A stretch of 33,416 nt of DNA, taken from the NCBI RefSeq assembly GCF_029254265.1, contig NZ_JAQWXX010000093.1:1-33416 (forward strand), read 5' to 3'. A model generated the notes under the pieces. The model worked only from the letters and a program-made list of their open reading frames with translations, was not told where the DNA came from and did not search any database. Position numbers and translations under genes: made by a program. This DNA is from Algoriphagus sp. (GTDB lineage Bacteria; Bacteroidota; Bacteroidia; Cytophagales; Cyclobacteriaceae). Positions 1 to 6,770 of the stretch are shown one piece after another (within the stretch, counting starts at the first letter, position 1; each line of letters opens with the position of its first letter).

Positions 1-76
1 GTTTTATACAATCAATAGAGCGCAGGATTCATATCCGACGCGGCGGACGGGAGTTCAAATCTCTGGCTCGCTACTC

Positions 77-106
77 AAGGCTTTTGGAAACGGAAGCCTT
101 TTTTTT
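77..106 (+). terminator. Terminator hairpin of repeat unit 1
   Basis: Stem AAGGCTT (77-83) pairs with AAGCCTT (94-100), followed by a T-run to 106. A near-identical copy lies at 183-211 (stem 183-189/200-206). An imperfect copy lies at 288-318 (one A-C mismatch). A fourth copy lies at about 680-707. Repetition of a terminator directly behind each tRNA-like 3' end suggests that the original tRNA gene end and its terminator were copied together. Confidence 0.75.
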
Positions 107-244
107 GTTTTATACAATCAATAGAGCGCAGGATTCATATCCGCCTCGGCGGACGGGAGTTCAAATCTCTGGCTCGCTACTCAAGGCTTTCGGAAACGGA
201 AGCCTTTTTTTGTTTTATACAATCAATAGAGCGCAGGATTCATA

Positions 245-258
245 TCCGCCGCGGCGGA
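245..258. repeat. GC-rich 14-bp palindrome (REP-like) in the tRNA-like units
   Basis: TCCGCCGCGGCGGA is a perfect palindrome here in unit 3 and again at 605-618 in unit 4. Units 1 (34-47) and 2 (140-153) carry one- or two-base variants. It stands where a tRNA would have the 3' strand of the anticodon stem and the variable loop, so it looks like an insertion into a tRNA-like sequence. Confidence 0.7.
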
Positions 259-329
259 CGGGAGTTCAAATCTCTGGCTCGCTAATTAAGACTTTCAGAA
301 ATGAAAGCCTTTTTTTTATTTTTATAGTT

Positions 330-590
330 ATGAATGATTTTGTAGTCTATATTCTTTATTCAAAGTCATCTGGCAAGACTTATACAGGAATGACTTCGGA
401 TTTGATTACTAGATTTCACTTTCATAATATGAAATCTACTAAGGGTTATACATTAAAATACAGACCTTGGATTGTGGTACACATTGAATTTTTTAAAACT
501 AAAAAAGAAGCTTTAATTCGTGAAAAAGAACTCAAGTCAGGAAAAGGAAGAGAATGGTTAAGATTAAATATCCTTCCAAATTATTCTTAA
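330..590 (+). CDS. Small GIY-YIG endonuclease-domain protein
   Basis: An 86-residue single-domain GIY-YIG (URI-type) protein. Residues seen: Y7 in VVYIL (the GIY element), Y18 and G20 in KTYTG (the YIG element), R28 in LITRFHFHN, and E65 in the REKELKSGKGREWL block near the C-terminus. These match the catalytic Tyr/Tyr/Arg/Glu set of the family, so the protein should be an active metal-dependent nuclease; its substrate is unknown. I start it at the ATG at 330. The same frame stays open back to 84, but that extension only translates the tRNA-like repeats. The gene is bracketed by repeat unit 3 (ending about 318) and a degenerate unit 4 that starts right after its stop codon. This suggests it travels with, or acts on, these repeats. 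Families of this size are common in Bacteroidota and are rarely characterised. Confidence 0.85.
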   Translation: MNDFVVYILYSKSSGKTYTGMTSDLITRFHFHNMKSTKGYTLKYRPWIVVHIEFFKTKKEALIREKELKSGKGREWLRLNILPNYS

Positions 591-715
591 GCGCAGGATT
601 CTTATCCGCCGCGGCGGACGGCAGCCAACCTCCGATAGGTAAATTCAAATCTCCTCCCGAAAGCTTTCGGGGCTAATCGAGGCTTTCAGAAATGGAAGCC
701 TTTTTTTGTTTTATA
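591..715 (+). repeat. Fourth, degenerate tRNA-like unit with nested palindromes
   Basis: Directly after the GIY-YIG stop codon the sequence resumes as GCGCAGGATTC, then the 14-bp palindrome at 605-618, a T-loop-like TTCAAAT, and a terminator hairpin (about 680-707). The acceptor part is interrupted by a perfect 16-bp palindrome, CCCGAAAGCTTTCGGG, at 656-671. A smaller inverted repeat (ACCT/AGGT) lies at about 639-651. The T-run is followed by GTTTTATA (708-715), the first bases of a further unit that then stops matching. The unit explains most of the gap before the transporter gene. Confidence 0.65.
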
Positions 716-769
716 GACCAACTGTTTCTAGGCAATTTTGGTATATTTCCACAGATTTAATGTCTAAAA

Positions 770-2098
770 ATGAACCATCATTACATCCAAAACCCACCAA
801 ATACTATTAGAAAGATGTTTGGTTTTTTGGGGCCTGGGTTTATTCTATCGGCCTCAATTGTTGGTTCTGGTGAATTAATAGCTACTACTATTCTCGGTGC
901 AGAAGCTGGCTTTATTACTTTTTGGGTGATACTTGTCAGTTGTATCATCAAGGTTGGAATACAACTCGAATTTGGGAAAAATGCCATTGTTTCTGAAAGC
1001 TCAATAATGGCTGAATTAAACAATTTTAGAGGTCCGCGTTTGGGGAAAGTAAACTGGTCTGTTTGGGTTACCTTTTTATTGACAAGCCTTAAGATTCTAC
1101 AGCTTGGCGGAATGCTTGGAGGAGCTGCAATTGCATTCACAATGATTTTTCCATGGCTCCCTTTAAACTTAACTGTGATATTCTTAGGGTTAAGTGTGAG
1201 TCTGTTGATTTATAAAAATTATTACGGAATGATTGAAAAAATTGCCGCTGTGATGGTTTTCGGGTTTACTTTTTTCACTTTGCTTTCGCTTGTTGCTGTT
1301 TTTTTTACTCCTTTCCAGTTCTTTTTTGAAGATGTTTTGAAGGGATTAAGTTTTGAATTACCAAAGGAATACCTCTTTGTTGCGATTGGAGCTTTTGGAA
1401 TTACTGGTGTGGCAAGCGACGAAATCATAGCATATACTTATTGGTGCAAGGAAAAAGGATATGCAGCTTTTGTCGGAGAAAATGATGGTAGCGAATCTTG
1501 GAAAATCCGAGCAAAAGGCTGGATCAATGTCATGTATTTGGACGCATTCGTAGCAATGGTTTGCTACACAATCGTCACTGCGGCCTTTTATTTGTTGGGA
1601 GCTGCAATTCTTCATGGCAGCGAGCATGTCCCAGAAGGAAATGATCTTATAGGATACCTAGCAACAATTTACACTAAATCTCTTGGGCCAGGTGCTCGTT
1701 TAGGTTACTTGATAGGGGCATTTATTGCCCTTTATTCAAGTGTATTTGCAACGCTAGCGTATTGGTCTAGGCTTTTTCCTGATATTTTTGTCCAATTAAA
1801 ATGGTGGGAAATCACTAACCAAAAAGACAAAGATAAATATGTCAAAATACTGGCTTGGATATTTCCAACGCTTTGGATTATCACCTATTTATTTTTAAAA
1901 CTCCCCACCTTCATGGTACTTATTGGAGGAGTGATTGGTTCTGTTTTACTTCTGGTGATTGTGTATGCGGCGATTGAATTCAGACTAAAAAATGATTCTC
2001 TAAAACTTGATTCAAATATGTTTTCAAAAGCTGTTTTTTGGCTAAGTGTAATTTCAATTACTTTAATCTCTGGCTATGGGATTTTAAAAATATTCTAA
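770..2098 (+). CDS. Nramp-family transporter with atypical substrate-site motifs
   Basis: A 442-residue polytopic inner-membrane protein, about 11 hydrophobic segments, with the Nramp (SLC11/MntH) N-terminal signature GPGFILSASIV at residues 21-31. Canonical Nramp proteins use DPGN in TM1 and MPH in TM6 to bind Mn2+ or Fe2+ and couple protons. Here the TM1 position reads G32-S33-G34-E35. The TM6 region reads GAFGITGVASDE (207-218), with no Met-Pro-His. Family membership is therefore fairly secure, but transport of Mn/Fe is not: it may belong to a divergent clade with another cation or substrate. Predicted to act alone, since it has no co-directional neighbour. It starts 54 bases after the last repeat element and ends against the terminator of the rplT operon. 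A promoter-like TATATTTC lies at 742-749. Confidence 0.8.
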   Translation: MNHHYIQNPPNTIRKMFGFLGPGFILSASIVGSGELIATTILGAEAGFITFWVILVSCIIKVGIQLEFGKNAIVSESSIMAELNNFRGPRLGKVNWSVWVTFLLTSLKILQLGGMLGGAAIAFTMIFPWLPLNLTVIFLGLSVSLLIYKNYYGMIEKIAAVMVFGFTFFTLLSLVAVFFTPFQFFFEDVLKGLSFELPKEYLFVAIGAFGITGVASDEIIAYTYWCKEKGYAAFVGENDGSESWKIRAKGWINVMYLDAFVAMVCYTIVTAAFYLLGAAILHGSEHVPEGNDLIGYLATIYTKSLGPGARLGYLIGAFIALYSSVFATLAYWSRLFPDIFVQLKWWEITNQKDKDKYVKILAWIFPTLWIITYLFLKLPTFMVLIGGVIGSVLLLVIVYAAIEFRLKNDSLKLDSNMFSKAVFWLSVISITLISGYGILKIF

Positions 2099-2103
2099 AA
2101 AAA

Positions 2104-2125
2104 AAGCCTTCCCGAAGGAAGGCTT
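2104..2125 (-). terminator. Rho-independent terminator of the rplT operon
   Basis: Stem AAGCCTTCC (2104-2112) / GGAAGGCTT (2117-2125) with loop CGAA. Read on the minus strand it is followed by a T-run, the complement of the A-run at 2097-2105, so it terminates the thrS-infC-rpmI-rplT transcript. On the plus strand there is no U-tract, so it is a weak terminator at best for the transporter gene. Confidence 0.8.
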
Positions 2126-2148
2126 CATAAAATAAGGCAGTGCAGCCC

Positions 2149-2493
2149 TTATTTTACTTTTTCAACTACAGCTTTGAATGCTTCAGGGTGATTCATGGCT
2201 AGATCTGCCAAAACCTTACGGTTAAGTTCGATCTCACCTTTCTTCAATAATCCCATTAGTTGAGAATAAGACATGCCAAGCTGTCTAGCTCCTGCATTGA
2301 TACGCTGAATCCATAAAGCTCTGAATTCTCTTTTCTTTGCTTTTCTGTCTCTGTATGCGTACTGAAGTCCTTTCTCGTACTTGTTTTTGGCTACTGTCCA
2401 AACGTTGCTACCTCTTCCGAAATAACCTCTTGTGGCTTTTAGCACTTTTTTTCTTCTTGCTCTTGACGCAACCGCGTTTACCGATCTAGGCAT
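2149..2493 (-). CDS. rplT: 50S ribosomal protein L20
   Basis: A 114-residue basic protein with the L20 sequence throughout: the [20 protein letters not shown]-terminus, the [21 protein letters not shown] block and the C-terminal [10 protein letters not shown] segment. It binds 23S rRNA early in large-subunit assembly. It is the last gene of the thrS-infC-rpmI-rplT operon, 102 bases after rpmI and followed by a strong terminator. In other bacteria L20 represses this operon by binding its mRNA. I saw no clear copy of such a binding site in the rpmI-rplT gap. Confidence 0.97.
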   Translation of the reverse strand: MPRSVNAVASRARRKKVLKATRGYFGRGSNVWTVAKNKYEKGLQYAYRDRKAKKREFRALWIQRINAGARQLGMSYSQLMGLLKKGEIELNRKVLADLAMNHPEAFKAVVEKVK

Positions 2494-2595
2494 AGTTTTT
2501 TAATTTTTGATTCGTGGTGTTTATTGCTAAAACTTGAAAACCAACGTACCTGGTGAATAAATGAACCTTAATTTAATTTGTGTGAATGAGGAAAA

Positions 2596-2790
2596 TCAGA
2601 TTCTCAACATTGCACGTACTCTACCCTCATCAGACTCGTGAACTAGACCTGTTTTGGTCAAGTTACGCTTTCTCTTGGTGGCTTTTTTTGTTAGAATGTG
2701 GCTTTTGAAAGCGTGTTTCCTTTTGATCTTGCCGGTTCCCGTTAAAGCGAACCTCTTCTTTGCACTGGATTTGGTTTTTACTTTTGGCAT
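2596..2790 (-). CDS. rpmI: 50S ribosomal protein L35
   Basis: A 64-residue, very basic protein starting [20 protein letters not shown], with the family's [14 protein letters not shown] core. Length is typical for L35. It sits 26 bases downstream of infC and 102 bases upstream of rplT, the universal infC-rpmI-rplT order, so co-transcription is expected. Confidence 0.97.
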   Translation of the reverse strand: MPKVKTKSSAKKRFALTGTGKIKRKHAFKSHILTKKATKRKRNLTKTGLVHESDEGRVRAMLRI

Positions 2791-2816
2791 TTTGCTGTAT
2801 TTAAATTAGTTGAACT

Positions 2817-3371
2817 TTATTTTTTACCTGCTTTGGGAGCGATGAAGATATTCATCCGCTTACCTTCCAATTTTGGAAGCTGTTCTACAGCTCCATAATC
2901 TGCAAGAGCCTGAGCGAATCTCAATAATAGCATCTCCCCTCTTTCCTTAAACACGATACTTCTTCCAACAAAGTGTACGTAAGCTTTTACTTTTGCACCT
3001 TCTTTTAAGAAACTTATTGCATGCTTCAATTTGAAGTTAAAGTCATGCTCATCAGTGTTGGGTCCGAATCGGATTTCCTTTAAAACAATTTTTGCAGCGT
3101 TGGATTTAATTTCCTTCTGCTTCTTTTTCTGCTCGTATTTAAACTTCGCATAGTCAAGAATTTTACAAACTGGAGGATCCACATTTGGAGAGATTTCAAC
3201 CAGATCTAAGTCGTTTTCCTGAGCGAGTTTGATAGCTTGTTCTAGAGGTAGAAGGGCATTCCCGCCTTCTACAAAATCTCCTACTAATCTCACTTCGCGA
3301 GCTCTGATTTTATGGTTTACTTTATAAGGTTCTTCCTGTCGACCTCTATAGGGTTGTCTTTGGTTTCTCAA
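2817..3371 (-). CDS. infC: Translation initiation factor IF-3 (TTG start)
   Basis: A 184-residue IF-3 with an N-terminal domain ([18 protein letters not shown], then [21 protein letters not shown]) and a C-terminal 30S-binding domain ending in [10 protein letters not shown]. It discriminates initiator codons and prevents premature subunit joining. No ATG lies near the N-terminus. The frame has TTG at 3371 ([11 protein letters not shown]) giving about 14 residues before the conserved domain, and an ATC four codons further up. Non-AUG infC start codons are well known (AUU in E. coli) and let IF-3 repress its own translation, so this start is probably regulatory. The gene lies 84 bases after thrS and 26 before rpmI. 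Confidence 0.95.
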   Translation of the reverse strand: MRNQRQPYRGRQEEPYKVNHKIRAREVRLVGDFVEGGNALLPLEQAIKLAQENDLDLVEISPNVDPPVCKILDYAKFKYEQKKKQKEIKSNAAKIVLKEIRFGPNTDEHDFNFKLKHAISFLKEGAKVKAYVHFVGRSIVFKERGEMLLLRFAQALADYGAVEQLPKLEGKRMNIFIAPKAGKK

Positions 3372-3455
3372 GTTTGCGTTGATTGTTTTATGAAATAGGC
3401 TGCAAATATCTGAATTTTTTCTTATTAGAAAAAGTCAAATTCGATATTCTCATTT

Positions 3456-5402
3456 TTACTTACCTAATGATTCTGATATTATACCGTTAAAATAAGTGAT
3501 AAATTCTTCCGGAGAGTAGTTACCTAGATCTCCAGCACCATGCTTTCTCACAGAAAGCTTTCGCTCTTCTTGTTCCTTTTCACCTACTATTAGCATGAAA
3601 GGCACTTTTTTGACTTCTGAATCCCTGATTTTTCTCCCGATTTTCTCATCTCTATTATCAATGGAACCCGTGATCCCTGCCTCATCTAAAATTGCCTTGA
3701 TTTCTTCTGCGTAGGCAATATATTTTTCTGAGATAGGCAAAATATTAATCTGCTCAGGAGCCAGCCATAATGGAAAATTCCCTGCGCAATGCTCAATTAA
3801 TACTGCAACAAAACGCTCCAATGATCCAAATGGAGCACGGTGAATCATCACCGGTCTATGCTTTTGGTTATCTGCACCTATATATTCCAGTTGGAATCGT
3901 TCAGGGAGGTTGTAATCTACTTGTATTGTTCCCAATTGCCATTTTCTACCCAAAGCATCTTTAACCATAAAGTCTAGCTTTGGTCCATAAAATGCAGCTT
4001 CCCCAAGTTCCGTAACGGTTACTAAACCCTTTTCTGCGGCAGCTTCAATAATTGCTGATTCAGCTTTCTCCCAAGCTTCATCCGAACCTATATACTTTGA
4101 AGGGTTTTCAGGATCTCTCAGCGAAATCTGGGCAGTATAATCCTCGAATCCCAAGGCTTTGAATACATAAAGAACCAAATCAATCACTTTAATAAATTCT
4201 TCCTTCACCTGATCCGGTCGGCAGAAAATATGAGCATCATCCTGAGTAAAACCTCTTACCCGAGTTAACCCGTGCAATTCTCCACTTTGCTCGTAGCGAT
4301 AGACGGTTCCGAATTCCGCATATCGGATTGGCAGTTCTTTGTACGAATGTGGTTTATGCTTGTAAATTTCACAGTGATGTGGGCAGTTCATCGGCTTCAA
4401 TAGGAACTCCTCCCCTTCGTGCGGAGTAGCAATAGGTTGAAAAGAGTCCTTGCCATATTTTTCATAATGACCAGAAGTCTCATAAAGTGCTTTATTGCCG
4501 ATATGAGGAGTTGTTACTTGCTGATAGCCAGACTTATCCTGCGCTTTTTTCATGAAATTAATCAAGCGCTCACGTAGCAATGTTCCTTTAGGCAACCAAA
4601 GTGGAAGCCCCATCCCTACTTTTTCCGAGAAAGTAAATAGCTCTAATTCTCTTCCAAGTTTTCTATGATCTCGTTTTTTAGCTTCTTCAATTAGCGTCAA
4701 ATAATCCTGTAATTCCTTCGCTTTTGGAAAAGTCACCCCGTAAATACGAGTCAACATCTTACGCTTCTCATCCCCTCTCCAATAAGCTCCTGCAATATTC
4801 GTAAGCTTAACAGCTTTGATAAATCCAGTATTTGGAATATGTGGTCCACGACATAAATCAGTGAAATTACCTTGCTCATAGAATGTGATTGAGCCGTCTT
4901 CCAGCCCTTCCAATAAATCAAGCTTGTATTCGTCACCTTTCTCCTCAAAATAGGCTATGGCATCTGGTTTTGAGATTTCCTTTCGGATGTATTCATTTTT
5001 AGCTCTCGCTAATTCAATTATTTTCTGTTCGATTTTCTCAAGCTCTGAGCCATCGAGCGTGTGATCTCCAAAATCAACATCGTAATAAAAACCTGTCTCG
5101 ATCGGAGGACCAATACCAAACTTAATCCCAGGATAGAGTGCTTCCAAAGCTTCTGCAAGCAAGTGAGCAGAAGAATGCCAAAAGGTATTCTTTCCCTCTA
5201 GGTCATTCCAAGTTAAAAGTTGAAGTGTAGAATCTGAATCAATAGCTCGGGTTGCATCCCAAACTTGACCATTAACTTTTGCGGCTAGAACGTTCCTGGC
5301 TAAACCCTCGCTGATACTGGCAGCAATCTGTAGTCCGGTTGTTCCTTTTTCATACTCCTTCTCAGTGCCGTCCGGAAGTGTAATTTTAATGTGTTCTGAC
5401 AT
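3456..5402 (-). CDS. thrS: Threonine--tRNA ligase
   Basis: A 648-residue class II synthetase of standard length and order: TGS domain (about 1-62), editing (SAD) domain, catalytic core, and C-terminal anticodon-binding domain. Editing residues H76, H80, C185 and H189 have the same spacing as the E. coli set. C341 in MNCPHH is a ligand of the catalytic zinc. Motif 2 ([19 protein letters not shown]) and motif 3 ([11 protein letters not shown]) are intact. The enzyme charges tRNA-Thr in the cytoplasm and clears mischarged serine. It is the first gene of the thrS-infC-rpmI-rplT operon, with a good promoter about 50 bases upstream. ATG start at 5402. Confidence 0.97.
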   Translation of the reverse strand: MSEHIKITLPDGTEKEYEKGTTGLQIAASISEGLARNVLAAKVNGQVWDATRAIDSDSTLQLLTWNDLEGKNTFWHSSAHLLAEALEALYPGIKFGIGPPIETGFYYDVDFGDHTLDGSELEKIEQKIIELARAKNEYIRKEISKPDAIAYFEEKGDEYKLDLLEGLEDGSITFYEQGNFTDLCRGPHIPNTGFIKAVKLTNIAGAYWRGDEKRKMLTRIYGVTFPKAKELQDYLTLIEEAKKRDHRKLGRELELFTFSEKVGMGLPLWLPKGTLLRERLINFMKKAQDKSGYQQVTTPHIGNKALYETSGHYEKYGKDSFQPIATPHEGEEFLLKPMNCPHHCEIYKHKPHSYKELPIRYAEFGTVYRYEQSGELHGLTRVRGFTQDDAHIFCRPDQVKEEFIKVIDLVLYVFKALGFEDYTAQISLRDPENPSKYIGSDEAWEKAESAIIEAAAEKGLVTVTELGEAAFYGPKLDFMVKDALGRKWQLGTIQVDYNLPERFQLEYIGADNQKHRPVMIHRAPFGSLERFVAVLIEHCAGNFPLWLAPEQINILPISEKYIAYAEEIKAILDEAGITGSIDNRDEKIGRKIRDSEVKKVPFMLIVGEKEQEERKLSVRKHGAGDLGNYSPEEFITYFNGIISESLGK

Positions 5403-5449
5403 AATTGTAATTATTCTAGCCCATACAAACAGGCATTTGGATTAAAGTG

Positions 5450-5478
5450 CAAATATGCGAATAGCACCTTCAATCAAA
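5450..5478 (-). promoter_or_regulatory. Promoter of the thrS operon (Bacteroidota type)
   Basis: On the minus strand, TTTG (complement of 5475-5478), a 17-base spacer, then CATATTTG (complement of 5450-5457). This fits the Bacteroidota -33/-7 consensus TTTG-N17-20-TAnnTTTG with one mismatch. It would give a leader of roughly 40 bases before the thrS ATG and explains separate expression from the beta-propeller gene upstream. Confidence 0.55.
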
Positions 5479-5511
5479 AAATTTAAAGGAAAGTAATCCT
5501 GAAAAGATTCA

Positions 5512-6732
5512 TCATTTCTTCACGGTATAAACGATTAGAACAGGGTTTTCAGAATCTTTCGCAGCAAAGGCCGCTTCCGCAAAGTTTTTACCTTTTCCTT
5601 TCACATATTCCTCAAAGCCATCCTGACCAAGTTCAGCTTTCTTTTTTTGCAAAATTTTAAAAAGATCTTTCCCTGGTATTTTACAACCAACTTTCTCCTG
5701 ATCAAATCTATAAATTACCGAATACAGGTCAAAACCTTCGTTTATATCGTCCTTGATCCTCCCTTTTAATACGTGAGTTTTTTGCTTGGCTCGATCAAAA
5801 AAAACATTGAAAAAACCCTCTTCATATTTAAACCCTGAGTAAAACTGCGAATTCGAGATGTACCAACCCATTGGAGCAAAATACAGCTTGGCTTTTTTAT
5901 TTATGAATTTCAGTTCTTCAAGACCATCTAAAGTTTCTTTATTCCTTTTCAACTCCTCAATGCTTTGTGCATAGCTTCCGAAATCAAAAACAAGTTTAGG
6001 TATGAATTTACCTGATTCGTATATCATGATTGTGTCATGAAAAGGTCTTGCAAAATATATAGCCTCCTCCCCAACTAAATTATCTCTACCCGAATAATTT
6101 CCATAATAGGTATCCGCATCATATGGAAAAAATCCCAAGGTATCCAGAAATGATTCATTGACACTTTTTACAAAATAGTCTTCTGGGTCTCTGGGGTTAG
6201 AGTAAAACAAATACCGTTTTTCCTTTTCCAAATAAACGCCAGTCTCAATGTGAGATTCCATACTAACTTCTCTCAAAAATTCTCCTTCCAAGGAAAACCA
6301 CATTAATTTAGGAGGATGAACCCCCAACATCAACAATTCATTGTTGACAATAATTGCGTAGTCAAAATCAAGATATTTTTTAGGACCTTCTCCATAAGCT
6401 CTGATTTTCGAAACAAATTTCCCCTTCCTATCAAAAACTTTTATACATCTACAGCCGAAAATATCCAAAACCATAATTTGGTCTTCGTGAAATATAATTT
6501 TATGTAATCCAGCACTAAGTTGAGCATCCTCCGAATCATCCTTAAGCCAGATATATTCAATCTCGGGCTCAAAGAATTCGGAAAGCTTTCCTTCCCTAGC
6601 TTCAGAAAGATCTATTTTGATTATCTCTAGCCCTTCATTTGTAGCATTTATATCCGATTTCTCAGATTTTGAACAGGCAAAAATTGAAAGAAAAATGATG
6701 GGCAAAAAAACGTAAATCCTGAGTTTCTTCAT
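5512..6732 (-). CDS. 6-bladed beta-propeller lipoprotein
   Basis: A 406-residue protein with a Lys-rich start, a hydrophobic signal segment and a lipobox ending SIFAC (Cys about residue 20), so it should be a lipidated envelope protein. The body shows repeated propeller-like strands (DQIMVLDIFGCRCIKVFDRKGKF, ELLMLGVHPPKLMWFSLEGEF), as in the Bacteroidota 6-bladed beta-propeller family (DUF5128/DUF4934-like). Such proteins are usually of unknown function. It lies 38 bases downstream of the DUF5686 gene and may be co-transcribed with it. A 109-base gap and a separate promoter set it apart from thrS. Confidence 0.65.
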   Translation of the reverse strand: MKKLRIYVFLPIIFLSIFACSKSEKSDINATNEGLEIIKIDLSEAREGKLSEFFEPEIEYIWLKDDSEDAQLSAGLHKIIFHEDQIMVLDIFGCRCIKVFDRKGKFVSKIRAYGEGPKKYLDFDYAIIVNNELLMLGVHPPKLMWFSLEGEFLREVSMESHIETGVYLEKEKRYLFYSNPRDPEDYFVKSVNESFLDTLGFFPYDADTYYGNYSGRDNLVGEEAIYFARPFHDTIMIYESGKFIPKLVFDFGSYAQSIEELKRNKETLDGLEELKFINKKAKLYFAPMGWYISNSQFYSGFKYEEGFFNVFFDRAKQKTHVLKGRIKDDINEGFDLYSVIYRFDQEKVGCKIPGKDLFKILQKKKAELGQDGFEEYVKGKGKNFAEAAFAAKDSENPVLIVYTVKK

Positions 6733-6770
6733 GTCTTAAAAATAAAATAAAAACTAAGAAATTGAAACTA

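Larger units (their letters stand above)
1..318 (+). repeat. Three tandem ~105-bp units: tRNA 3'-half-like sequence plus terminator
   Basis: Units begin at 1, 107 and 212, each with GTTTTATACAATCAATAGAG. Units 1 and 2 differ only at a few bases; unit 3 diverges after its tRNA-like part. Each unit reads like a tRNA from the end of the D-arm (AGAGC) through a CAT-containing anticodon-like loop, a T-arm (loop TTCAAAT at unit positions 54-60) and an acceptor-like end GCTCGCTA. The 3' side of the anticodon stem and the variable region are replaced by a GC-rich palindrome. A terminator hairpin follows. No 5' half is present, so these are not functional tRNAs. The array starts at the window edge and may continue upstream, possibly to an intact tRNA gene. 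The tRNA origin is inferred from motif order. Confidence 0.75.

Noticed and set aside
17..285. Functional tRNA genes in the repeats
   Set aside because: No 5' acceptor strand or D-stem is present, and the 3' side of the anticodon stem is replaced by a palindrome, so none can fold into a complete tRNA.
1..318. CRISPR array
   Set aside because: The repeats are 105 bases long and directly adjoining, without variable spacers, and there are no cas genes.
84..329. N-terminal extension of the GIY-YIG gene through the repeats
   Set aside because: The added residues are translations of tRNA-like repeats and terminators; the ATG at 330 starts exactly at the conserved domain and fits the usual length of such proteins.
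781..1140. A 119-residue minus-strand frame
   Set aside because: Antisense to the Nramp-like gene with no domain resemblance and no promoter.
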